From CAZPHU01 sp964586285 (GTDB lineage Bacteria; Fibrobacterota; Chitinivibrionia; Chitinivibrionales; CAYFVL01): a stretch of DNA of 10,028 nt. The stretch's first letter is position 1; every line of letters begins with the position of its first letter. The notes beneath the pieces were generated by a model, which was not told the origin of the DNA, ran no database searches, and saw only the letters and a list, made by a program, of their open reading frames with translations. The DNA lies in NCBI GenBank assembly GCA_964586285.1, contig CAZPHU010000125.1, positions 1-10,028 of the forward strand, in the 5' to 3' direction. Of this stretch, positions 1-6,785 are shown one piece after another. The position numbers and the translations under genes were made by a program.

Positions 1-2
1 TG

Positions 3-95
3 ACCACGCTTCTGACGCTTATTGTCATCCCGGTGGTGTACATTCTTTTCGAGGAGTGGGGCGGGAAGCTCAAGAGGCTGGTTGTGCGCGACTAG
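3..95 (+). CDS. RND family efflux transporter, C-terminal end (partial)
   Basis: Only the last 30 codons and a TAG stop are inside the window; the gene begins upstream. The reading frame gives TTLLTLIVIPVVYILFEE followed by a short basic tail. This matches the end of the last transmembrane helix and the cytoplasmic tail of RND pumps, where TLLTL(I/F)V(I/V)PV(V/L)Y is a characteristic C-terminal signature of the hydrophobe/amphiphile (HAE1, AcrB-like) group. Such proteins are inner-membrane proton-driven exporters that work with a periplasmic adaptor and an outer-membrane channel. The substrate cannot be inferred from this fragment. A strong intrinsic terminator follows 38 nt after the stop, so this is the last gene of its transcript. 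Confidence 0.8.
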   Translation, partial: TTLLTLIVIPVVYILFEEWGGKLKRLVVRD

Positions 96-133
96 TTTGC
101 TGCCGATAAAGGCATCTGTTATTGGGTAACTGA

Positions 134-167
134 GGGGAGGCGAATTTAAATTTCGTCTCCCCTTTTT
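134..167 (+). terminator. Rho-independent terminator after the RND gene
   Basis: GGGGAGGCGAA (134-144) pairs with TTCGTCTCCCC (152-162), giving an 11-bp stem with one G-U pair around a 7-nt loop. Five T residues follow directly (163-167). This is a textbook intrinsic terminator for the transcript ending with the RND gene. Confidence 0.9.
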
Positions 168-206
168 ACATGATGCTCCATGTAAGAGAAATCAAGAAAC
201 TCGCAG

Positions 207-220
207 GCGTGATGTCACGC
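207..220. repeat. Perfect inverted repeat GCGTGA-TG-TCACGC
   Basis: Two 6-bp half-sites are separated by TG. The element is too short-looped for a stable hairpin and has no T tract, so it looks more like a dimeric-regulator site than a terminator. It lies about 280 nt before the next start codon, which is far for a simple operator. Function is unknown. Confidence 0.4.
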
Positions 221-409
221 ATGTAAACAGATATTTGCCCTTCTTTTCTTTGCACCACTTCTCCTCAGACATTACTTTTATCCCCGAAATTTTTCTTTTC
301 CTTCATCGGGCGAAATGAATCTCATGATCTGTTGTTGTGGGCGAGATTGTGTCTAGGAGCCGACCGTATAAAGCCTTCTCGCTCAACAACCTCTATTTCG
401 ACCAACTAT

Positions 410-440
410 TTGCCTTTATCCACAGCCATGATGTATTAAT
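410..440 (+). promoter_or_regulatory. Possible sigma70-type promoter of the fibro-slime gene
   Basis: TTGCCT (410-415) and TATTAA (434-439) are separated by 18 bp and lie about 65 nt before the ATG. Each hexamer has four matches to consensus. The match is weak and was chosen mainly for its position. Confidence 0.25.
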
Positions 441-503
441 AAGTGTAACTATAGCAGTTCCCTGCAAACACAATCATAAACCACCTGCCGAAAGGAATCG
501 CAC

Positions 504-2489
504 ATGAGAGCGCCATTCATTCATCTGTTTCTAATGTTTCTTACCCTAACAGCTTTCTCCGATGAGCCCATATCAATCCGAGGAAGAGTGCTTGGAGGCG
601 GCGGCGACCCGATATCCGGAGTAATCGCCCGTCTTTGCGAAGCCGGACTGGCGGACACAACCGGCATTGACGGTGTTTATTTGTTAACCAACGGGTCTTC
701 GGCGGCGGGCTCGGTCCCGAGAGTCAAGGCGGCTACTCCCGCAACGGCCGGGGGGCGCCTGTCCTTTGGAATCCATGACCCCGCGGATGTAGAAGTTTCC
801 ATATACAATCTGAAAGGGCGTCGAATCAGTACTATCACCTACAGCAGTGTTGCACGGGGTAACTATCACCTTTTCCCACTCGCTTCAAAGCCTGGTGCAG
901 GTTTGGGTAGCGGAGTCTATATCGTGCGTCTTCAAATCGCCGAGCGCATTTCAACATTCAAGATGCAAGGACTGCCGGCAAAAACAGCTTTTACACCCGC
1001 TGGACCAATCAGGTTCGGTGAACTTCAATCCCCGCAGGAAGGTTTATCCAAAGCTGCTCAAACAATTCTTGATACTTTAATCATCGAAAAAGACGGGCAA
1101 AGGATACTCACATCCAAGCTTTATTCCTTAGTTGATACGCTCCCCGATTTTTCTATTATTCAGCGGGACGTTCACGGCAGCCTGTATGCTCGAAGTGGGA
1201 TCAGTATTGGACGTATCCAGGCGGTGACAAGCGATTTGGACGAAGAAGATTTTCGAGCCGTTGACTTGTGGTATAATGAAGCAAGCAGCAGCTTCAGCGG
1301 TTTTGTTTACTTCGCAAACACTCCCGAAATCGAATCACATTCAGTTTTTATTCGTGTGTATGACAGTGAAGATAATTTCATCGGTCGAAGTGCCACGGTC
1401 GATTTCCCTTCCACGGCGGGAAATATCCGAATACCTGATTTCTCACCTTACAGGCCTCCGATTCTGGTCGCTGAAAAAGATACCAGTGTAAACCTGAATC
1501 AAACGGATTCGGTTGTTGTCGACGTGATTGCACAAGCTGCGGATGAGCGGTGTTTTATCGAAAAGTATTTCTGGAGTATAGACGGCGAGGGTTGGGATGA
1601 CAGTACAAATACGCCTTCGTATACGATTCGTGCGACAGAAAGCGTAACACACATGATATCATGGGCGGCACGCGATAATGACGGCCTCATGAGTAAGGTT
1701 GACACATTCACAATATTCTTCGACAGCTCACCTGTATCACAGTTTCCCGATACACTTTGGATGCAGGTGACATTTTATGATTTTCGCTCTGATGGAAGTA
1801 ATCCCGAATTCGAGCAGCCTCACGAGGGGGAACTCAGAAAAAACATGGTTGCCGATACACTGGATGCGCAAGGTAAACCGGTACCGGGCCCGGTTCCGTA
1901 TATGAATCATTATATCAAATACTGGTTCCGTGCCTGGGAGGATTCGGCAAAAGGAGATTCGATTATTCCTGTTTATGATGTTAAGGAGGGATCATCTCCT
2001 CTAAATTCAACTGTCGAATATGCCGGCGACAGCATTGCCGATCATGATACGGCTTTTAAGAACATAGTTATAGTGGATTCGCTTCCCTTTGTTCATGGAG
2101 GCAGCGGAATGTATGAGTTTAGTAGCGATGCATTTTTTATGTTGGATGAACGTGGGTTCGGTCGGGAAGGACGGATGCATAATTTTTCTTTTACCATGGA
2201 GATGGGCTGGCGATTCACGAAAAAACAGGATATGACGTTCTCCTTTTCCGGAGATGATGATGTCTGGGGCTTTGTGGACGGTGAATTGGAAATGGATATT
2301 GGCGGCATTCACCAGGCTTATACGGACAGTTTAGACCTCGATGAGATCGAGAGATTGGAGAACGGCCGGGAGTATGATTTCAAACTCTTCTATTGTGAAC
2401 GTCACAGTTATAATTCAACCATAAGGATTCGTTCCAACATTTTACCTGCTGAATTGATGAACGAAGTCACTACAAAAGATGAACAATAG
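504..2489 (+). CDS. Secreted fibro-slime domain protein with carboxypeptidase-regulatory-like and FlgD-like domains
   Basis: 661 residues; probably an exported surface or extracellular matrix/adhesion protein. Residues 1-19 form a signal peptide (hydrophobic core FIHLFLMFLTLTAFS, likely cleavage after AFS). Residues 22-64 fit a carboxypeptidase-regulatory-like beta fold (IRGRVLGGGGDPISGV, then DTTGIDGVYLLT). Residues 84-156 resemble a FlgD Ig-like or secretion-tail module (VEVSIYNLKGRRI, SGVYIVRL, FKMQGL). Residues 180-220 resume a regulatory-like pattern (DTLIIEKDGQ). Residues 225-320 are unassigned, and 325-408 resemble a PKD/Ig-like domain. Residues 417-646 are a fibro-slime domain: LWMQVTFYDFR opening, then the PA14-like FSGDDDVWGFVDGELEMDIGG core at about 581-601. 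The start has AAAGGA (491-496) 7 nt upstream. There is no C-terminal sorting domain; the protein ends about 15 residues after the fibro-slime fold. The exact ligand or role is unknown. Bases about 590-800 look more GC-rich than the rest of the gene. Confidence 0.85.
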   Translation: MRAPFIHLFLMFLTLTAFSDEPISIRGRVLGGGGDPISGVIARLCEAGLADTTGIDGVYLLTNGSSAAGSVPRVKAATPATAGGRLSFGIHDPADVEVSIYNLKGRRISTITYSSVARGNYHLFPLASKPGAGLGSGVYIVRLQIAERISTFKMQGLPAKTAFTPAGPIRFGELQSPQEGLSKAAQTILDTLIIEKDGQRILTSKLYSLVDTLPDFSIIQRDVHGSLYARSGISIGRIQAVTSDLDEEDFRAVDLWYNEASSSFSGFVYFANTPEIESHSVFIRVYDSEDNFIGRSATVDFPSTAGNIRIPDFSPYRPPILVAEKDTSVNLNQTDSVVVDVIAQAADERCFIEKYFWSIDGEGWDDSTNTPSYTIRATESVTHMISWAARDNDGLMSKVDTFTIFFDSSPVSQFPDTLWMQVTFYDFRSDGSNPEFEQPHEGELRKNMVADTLDAQGKPVPGPVPYMNHYIKYWFRAWEDSAKGDSIIPVYDVKEGSSPLNSTVEYAGDSIADHDTAFKNIVIVDSLPFVHGGSGMYEFSSDAFFMLDERGFGREGRMHNFSFTMEMGWRFTKKQDMTFSFSGDDDVWGFVDGELEMDIGGIHQAYTDSLDLDEIERLENGREYDFKLFYCERHSYNSTIRIRSNILPAELMNEVTTKDEQ

Positions 2490-2514
2490 GATTAGATTGA
2501 ATCCGATCCGGAAA

Positions 2515-2585
2515 GCTAATCGAGCTGATTAGCCTCCTCGCTTATAACGACAAAGGGTCTGCTCTGTTCTAATCAGTGCAGACCC
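2515..2585. terminator. Overlapping hairpins in the convergent intergenic spacer
   Basis: Hairpin A is GCTAATC (2515-2521) with GATTAGC (2527-2533). Hairpin B is GGGTCTGC (2555-2562) with GCAGACCC (2578-2585), extended inward by CTG/CAG after a T-T mismatch. Both sit between the convergent fibro-slime and lipocalin-like genes, so a two-way transcription stop is likely. Neither has a long T tract; the minus strand shows only TTT after each. Confidence as a canonical terminator is therefore limited. Confidence 0.45.
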
Positions 2586-2629
2586 AATTAAGTACGCAAG
2601 GTTCATTTCACGAAGTTATCAGGATACGG

Positions 2630-3373
2630 CTACTCCGGAGTATAGTCGATTCGCTCAAACAGGTAGTAGGAACCATCCGGATAGTTTACTCTCATAAGTT
2701 CATCATCCCGCAGCTCTACTACAAGCGATACTCCCTCGGTTTGGATTTCGGAAGTAACTTCATCAAAGACATAAGGCCAACTTTCCTCGCCACATACAAT
2801 ATCAGGATCTGAACAGAAAACATCGCCCTCACCATTGTCATTACACACAGTTGCGGTTTGTGAACAGTTTTGTATCTGGGTTTGTTGAATTACCCACATG
2901 CCGAAACCGCCTTCACTATCCGATCCCCCAACCATTTCCCAGGTTCCGATTATTGTTCATGTGCAACTGTGGCTTGGGGTACGGCCGGAACAACGGGGTT
3001 TTGGTTTGAGTTTTCGCTGCAATTTTGTGAGGGCCAGCCGCTTGGTGGGAAGTTATTGCCGAATGGAACCAGGTGAAAGATTTCACGAGGTCCGTTCTCG
3101 TGTCCTTCAGGCACATCATTGGTGATATCGACCACCAGTTTTTCTCCTTCGAAGTAAACTACCGTTACTCTCGGATAAGCCGGATCACTATCGATCCACT
3201 CCCACTCTTCTCCCTTAAGCGTATCGCCTGAAAGAGAATAGTCGTAAGTGCGTCTGTTGTAGCATCCTTCATCCGGATAAGCGTACGTTATGGAATTGTC
3301 GTCCGCGAAAAACCACAACTGCTCATCCGAATCATACCACGTGCCTTGAATCCGCGAGGCTAAGTCAGTGTTG
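2630..3373 (-). pseudogene. Two-repeat lipocalin-like hypothetical protein, frameshifted and 5'-truncated by the gap
   Basis: The frame coming out of the gap reads NTDLASRIQGTWYDSDEQLW, continues through GCYNRRTYDYSLSGDTL and KLVVDITND, and stops at 2950 after a Ser/Gln/Asn/Pro-rich stretch. A different frame then runs through IIGTWEMVGG to a stop at 2630, ending SYYLFERIDYTPE. Both halves open with G-T-W and close with a similar hydrophobic strand (REIFHLVPF versus SYYLFERIDY). This suggests one protein with two lipocalin-like beta repeats joined by a low-complexity linker. Restoring one base near 2950 (for example CAA-ATA-ATC) would join them as HEQ-IIGTWEM. The second half has several Cys residues, suggesting an exported protein, but the N-terminus and any lipoprotein signal are lost in the gap. 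Function is unknown; the fold call rests on the GTW and SGDTL patterns. The frameshift may be a real mutation or an assembly error. The reading as two separate genes is weaker because no good Shine-Dalgarno precedes the second half. Confidence 0.55.
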
Positions 3374-3473
3374 NNNNNNNNNNNNNNNNNNNNNNNNNNN
3401 NNNNNNNNNNNNNNNNNNNNNNNNNNNNNNNNNNNNNNNNNNNNNNNNNNNNNNNNNNNNNNNNNNNNNNNNN
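3374..3473. other. Scaffold gap (100 N)
   Basis: Exactly 100 N, the customary placeholder for a join of unknown length. It hides the end of the receiver-HDOD gene and the start of the lipocalin-like gene, both on the minus strand, and perhaps other genes. Distances across it should not be trusted. Confidence 0.98.
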
Positions 3474-4603
3474 GTTTTGTGAAGGCTTAGTGCCTGCGAA
3501 TCGATTCTTTCCGCAAGGCTGTGGGTTAGATGCCTGGAGGAGTATACATCGGCGATATGTATAAGTGAGATTATTTCCCGATGACGCATTTTTTCGCTGA
3601 TAGGTCCATGGTGATAAAGACAGGAATCCACGATATCGCTGGGTAAGTTCCACCAGTCAAGCAGATAACCGCCCAGCTGAGTGTGTGCTGCACCAATAAT
3701 TTGACGTTCCAAATCAGCCGTCTGGTGTCTCTTCTCATCCTTACAGTAGGTATGGACGGCCGAAAATTGCTTGGGGAAATACTTCAGCACAATCAAGTGT
3801 CCGATATCATGCAGAAGCCCGGCGGCAGCAAACTGTTCGGGTATTTTCTTCTTGTAAATGGCCTGGTGCAGACCGTGAAGAAGTCTGTTGCAAAGGCTTG
3901 AATGCTGCCAGAGCTGTTCGACTTCATCTTTTTTTACCGAGCCTTCACTCAAAATCGCAAAAGCCTCCGAGCTTAAAACTATATTTTTCACAGTGTTAAG
4001 GCCAAGGTAAATGATAGCTTTCTTCACCGAACCGGTTCGAATGCCGTAAAAAGCGGAGTTTACCGTACGAAGAACATTGGCCGCGTACTCAGGCTCACTT
4101 TCGATGAATTGAGCGATTTCATTCATCGAGGCATCTTTTTCAATCAGAGAAATGATATTTCGATAGGCAGCCGGAAGGACGGGAAGCCGGTCGATTGAGT
4201 TGATGAGTTTTATAACACCATTCTCGCGCGTCTTTTCGTAGGATGTAAGAATGGATGCGATCTCCTGTTTAAGTTTCTCATTATCCCACGGCTTGGTCAT
4301 ATACGCCTTCGCGGTACCATCCATCACCGCCTTCACAAGAGACTCTTTTTCGGCATATCCGCTCAATATGATACGAATGATTTCAGGGTTTTTATCACGA
4401 ACAAAGCGCAGGAGTTCATACCCGCTCATACCCGGCATGCGCATGTCGGATACGATCATGTCAATTGCATCTTGCGCGATAAAGCTTAGAGCCTCCGCAC
4501 CGCTTCCCGCATAAAATATGTCATATTCGCTTTTTCGAAATGTTCTGTTCAAAGACTTGAGGACATTTCTGTCATCATCGACAAACAATAATTTTTTATT
4601 CAT
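3474..4603 (-). CDS. Response regulator with HDOD output domain (3' end lost in gap)
   Basis: 376 complete codons are visible, plus a partial AC, which reads Thr whatever base follows. Residues 3-120 are a receiver: acidic pocket D9-D11, phospho-acceptor Asp53 in SDMRMPGMSG, Ser81 in ILSGYAE, Lys104 in TKPW. Residues 130-370 are an HDOD domain (LPVLPAAYRNI opening; VLRTVNSAFYG; AGLLHDIGH at 262-269). HDOD proteins are HD-superfamily outputs linked to signalling and stress control, often without known catalysis. Here the HD pair (H265, D266) and candidate ligands H234, H307, H331, H332 and D352 are all present. The ATG overlaps the upstream kinase stop in ATGAATAA (8 nt), and no strong Shine-Dalgarno precedes it, so translational coupling is likely. 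It is probably a phosphorylation target of the adjacent kinase. Family length suggests only a few tens of residues are missing. Confidence 0.9.
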
Positions 4604-6008
4604 ACGAATCTTTTGTTCTTATCGGAAGTGATATGCGAAAAAGTGCTCCCCCCATTTCACTGGTGTCAACAGAGATGCTCCCGCCGTGCTTATTAACTAT
4701 GATATCATAAGAAATACTTAAACCCAGTCCGGTTCCTTTCCCTACTTCTTTCGTAGTGAAAAATGGATCGAAGATTTTGCCCCGCATCGATTCGGATATA
4801 CCCGGCCCGTCGTCACCGATCTCGCAAACTATCAGCTCCTCTTCCCTATAGGTCTTTATTGTTATGACCCCTTTTGAAGGTCTTTGCTGCTCCTGAATGG
4901 CTTGAGCCGCGTTTACAAAAATGTTTAAAAACACCTGATTCAACGCACCGGCATCACATAAAATAAGCGGCACATCGCCAAACTCAGTTTTTACATCAGC
5001 GAAATATTTGATCTCATTTCCGGCCAACAACAGCGCACTTTTAAGCCCTTCATGTATATTGGCCTGGACAAAGGTTTCTTTGTCATCAATTCTCGAAAAC
5101 TCCCGAAGGTTTTTCACAATTTCGGCGATACGATGAAGCCCTTCTAAATTATCCTCGATGATTACATCGAAATCCTCAAGCACAAACTCCAAATCCTCTT
5201 TTTCTTCTTCCCGTCGGATCTTTTCAACATCTTCCCGCTTCCTGTAAAGCTCCAGAATGTTTTTTAAAGAGTCGTAGTATGATTTTAGTGTATCCGTGTT
5301 GCTTATCACAAACCCCACCGGATTATTGATCTCATGAGCAACCCCGGCAGCAAGCTGCCCGATTCCGGCAAGCTTTTCCGAATTTATGAGCTGTATTTGG
5401 GTCCTCTTCAGATTATCATATGCCTTCTCAAGCTCCTCTTTCTGTGCAAGAATCTGGTTTTCAGATTCATGCTTTCTTACCGCCATTCCAATCATATCCG
5501 CCGCGACTCTCAAGTATTCCTTTGTCTGACCGTCCCAGAATCTTGAACTCTCGACATTATCAAGCCCGACAAATCCTATGAGGCTCCCGTCGATTTCCAC
5601 GGGAAGAACCAATACCGATTTGATGCCCTGCTGCTGAAGTATCTCTCTTTCCGCACGCCCCTGCTCTCCGATCGAATCTACATCTTCCACGTCGATTATC
5701 TCGCCCTTTGAGAGTTTACTCATCCACCAGGGAAATATGTTGAGCGGAAGGCCCTGAAGGTTTTCGATCTCCGGGATCACCCCCTCTCGGCACCATTCGT
5801 GAGAGTTATTCATGATTTGCTCTTCTCGATCGAAAAGAAAAAGATAGGCTCGTGCCGCACTTGCAGCTTCTCCCAAATTTTTAAGTGCCCTTTCTATCAC
5901 AGTCCTGTAACAGTCAAGACTCACAAATGATTTTGCTATCCTGAATACGCTCTGAGATACTCTCAGATGTTGTTGTAGGGTTTTGTAGTCGTTATTCTCT
6001 GAAGTCAT
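4596..6008 (-). CDS. GAF-domain sensor histidine kinase (HPK4/NtrB-like core)
   Basis: 470 residues from the third of three tandem ATGs. That ATG lies 6 nt after AAAGGA (minus strand 6020-6015); the first ATG (6014) would touch the Shine-Dalgarno, so Met3 is preferred. Residues about 30-178 are a GAF sensor domain with a SHEW motif (H70-W72), FPWW and the strand GIKSVLVLPVEIDGSLIGFV. A coiled coil (about 180-210) leads to the HisKA helix: H-box GVAHEINNP with phospho-accepting His225, and the second helix LREFSR. The ATPase domain has an N-box (Asn366 in VNAAQA), G1 DDGPGI (from Asp399), F-box FDPFFTTK and G2 GKGTGLGL. There is no membrane segment, so it should be a cytoplasmic sensor. All catalytic motifs are intact. 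It is the middle gene of a receiver-kinase-(receiver-HDOD) operon, so both neighbours are likely phosphotransfer partners. The GAF ligand is unknown. Confidence 0.92.
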   Translation of the reverse strand: MTSENNDYKTLQQHLRVSQSVFRIAKSFVSLDCYRTVIERALKNLGEAASAARAYLFLFDREEQIMNNSHEWCREGVIPEIENLQGLPLNIFPWWMSKLSKGEIIDVEDVDSIGEQGRAEREILQQQGIKSVLVLPVEIDGSLIGFVGLDNVESSRFWDGQTKEYLRVAADMIGMAVRKHESENQILAQKEELEKAYDNLKRTQIQLINSEKLAGIGQLAAGVAHEINNPVGFVISNTDTLKSYYDSLKNILELYRKREDVEKIRREEEKEDLEFVLEDFDVIIEDNLEGLHRIAEIVKNLREFSRIDDKETFVQANIHEGLKSALLLAGNEIKYFADVKTEFGDVPLILCDAGALNQVFLNIFVNAAQAIQEQQRPSKGVITIKTYREEELIVCEIGDDGPGISESMRGKIFDPFFTTKEVGKGTGLGLSISYDIIVNKHGGSISVDTSEMGGALFRISLPIRTKDSYE

Positions 6009-6014
6009 CATCAT

Positions 6015-6020
6015 TCCTTT
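6015..6020 (-). promoter_or_regulatory. Shine-Dalgarno that selects the kinase start
   Basis: AAAGGA on the minus strand abuts the stop of the upstream receiver gene and the first of three consecutive ATGs. Spacing is 0, 3 and 6 nt to ATG 1, 2 and 3, favouring the third (6008). Confidence 0.6.
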
Positions 6021-6425
6021 TCACGCGCCCAGAAGTTTATCTATTTTCTCAAGCAGCACCGAGTTAAGGTAGGGTTTCTCCAGCACATCATCTGCACCGG
6101 CTTTCTTTGCATCCTCAAGCTCTCCTATCAGGCGCGCGGAAATGAGCAATATTTTGATATGCCTGAACCGAGGACTTTCTCGGATTAACCGAATTACCTC
6201 TATTCCTCCCATCCCCGGCAGTGCCAGATCCAACGTCACGACTGAGGGGCGCAACCGTTCTAACGCTGTAGAGGCGCTGAAACCGTCAAAAGCGATTTCC
6301 GTCTTAAATCCATTTTTCTCCAGGGTGCGTTGTATGGATCTGGCCATCCGAGCATCATCATCAATAATCAGAACAGTTTTCTTGTTATCTATCACACCTT
6401 TTGAATTATCACCAATGGTCCCCAA
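6021..6425 (-). CDS. Stand-alone receiver domain protein (single-domain response regulator)
   Basis: 134 residues, essentially one CheY-like receiver with a short N-terminal extension. Acidic residues lie in LIIDDDARM (D22-D24), the phospho-acceptor is Asp66 in VVTLDLALPGMGG, Ser96 in LLISA is the switch residue and Lys117 is in EKPY. There is no output domain, so it should act as a phosphate shuttle or through protein contacts. The start is TTG: the frame is closed by a TGA two codons upstream, and AAAGAGGG (6434-6441) lies 8 nt before it. The alternative GTG at codon 11 has AAAAGG directly against it, which is too close. It is the first gene of the operon; 6 nt separate its stop from the first ATG of the kinase. 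It may receive phosphate from that kinase or from the HPt domain of the divergent hybrid kinase. Confidence 0.88.
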   Translation of the reverse strand: MGTIGDNSKGVIDNKKTVLIIDDDARMARSIQRTLEKNGFKTEIAFDGFSASTALERLRPSVVTLDLALPGMGGIEVIRLIRESPRFRHIKILLISARLIGELEDAKKAGADDVLEKPYLNSVLLEKIDKLLGA

Positions 6426-6433
6426 CGTTCATA

Positions 6434-6441
6434 CCCTCTTT
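6434..6441 (-). promoter_or_regulatory. Shine-Dalgarno supporting a TTG start for the receiver gene
   Basis: AAAGAGGG on the minus strand lies 8 nt before TTG at 6425. An ATG at 6432 is nearer and out of frame, and would encode only seven codons. Confidence 0.6.
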
Positions 6442-6496
6442 GCTCAAACGTGATTTAACGCACTTACCGATGCTGCTTCGCATCCATATTCTTCCT

Positions 6497-6508
6497 GGTT
6501 AAGTAACC
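6497..6508. repeat. Inverted repeat GGTTA-AG-TAACC in the leftward leader
   Basis: Perfect 5-bp arms around AG, about 10-20 nt downstream of the predicted start of the receiver-operon transcript. Its position suits an operator or a small leader hairpin, but it is short and could be chance. Confidence 0.3.
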
Positions 6509-6524
6509 GGATGTACTCATTATC

Positions 6525-6553
6525 ATTCTATACTTCTTGCCTTCAGCTGTCAT
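6525..6553 (-). promoter_or_regulatory. Sigma70-type promoter of the receiver/kinase/HDOD operon
   Basis: On the minus strand ATGACA (6553-6548) and TAGAAT (6530-6525) are separated by exactly 17 bp, each matching consensus at 5 of 6 positions. Transcription would start near 6518, giving a leader of about 93 nt before the TTG start. It is the best leftward match I found in the divergent region. Confidence 0.55.
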
Positions 6554-6715
6554 CTCTTTCCTGGTAAATCCGAACTTCGCCCATAAAGAAAGCAATCATC
6601 CCAGAGACGGTGCATTGTTATGCCTTATGCGCCGGCCGTTTATTCATACAGCAGAATTTCGCCATGACACTTAAAAAAAGAAACTTTCAGGATTTTATCT
6701 TCAGAAAAAGTTTGA

Positions 6716-6744
6716 TTGAATCCCGGCGTTTCGATCTGTATAAT
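6716..6744 (+). promoter_or_regulatory. Sigma70-type promoter of the hybrid kinase gene
   Basis: TTGAAT (6716-6721), a 17-bp spacer and a perfect TATAAT (6739-6744). Transcription should begin near 6751, leaving a leader of about 180 nt before the ATG at 6930. Confidence 0.6.
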
Positions 6745-6750
6745 TTGAGA

Positions 6751-6785
6751 ATGCCGTGTTCGGAATAATTTCGGGCATACGGCAT
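6751..6785 (+). repeat. Stem-loop at the 5' end of the kinase leader
   Basis: ATGCCGT (6751-6757) pairs with ACGGCAT (6779-6785), extended by a G-U and a T-A pair. An inner stem CGGAA/TTTCG (6761-6765 with 6769-6773) closes on a 3-nt loop. It begins at the predicted transcription start, so it would form the very 5' end of the mRNA. A T-rich run (GTTTTTG) comes about 11 nt after the stem, too far for a normal terminator. Confidence 0.45.

Larger units (their letters stand above)
168..503. other. Intergenic region, no gene seen
   Basis: About 336 bases separate the RND terminator from the fibro-slime gene. I see no plausible coding region or RNA gene. The only clear structure is an inverted repeat at 207-220. 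The last 100 bases are fairly AT-rich and should hold the promoter of the downstream gene. Confidence 0.6.

Noticed and set aside
2007..2312. 101-residue minus-strand frame inside the fibro-slime gene
   Set aside because: A shadow of the sense frame; it covers the fibro-slime core and has no domain of its own.
2630..2935. Second half of the lipocalin-like region as an independent 101-residue gene
   Set aside because: No good Shine-Dalgarno precedes its ATG, and the conserved IIGTWE segment lies upstream of that ATG, so a frameshifted continuation is more likely.
3360..3653. Overlapping minus-strand frame through the N block
   Set aside because: It is in another frame of the HDOD gene, has no domain and crosses the gap.
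3365..4603. HDOD reading frame appearing to run through the N block to a stop at 3365
   Set aside because: The run of N has no real length or frame, and the last residues beyond it come from the other side of the gap. The gene is reported as ending at the gap.
6409..6432. Seven-codon ATG frame (MNVGDHW) overlapping the receiver start
   Set aside because: Its Shine-Dalgarno would be 1 nt away, too close for initiation, and the peptide shows no leader character such as repeated regulatory codons.
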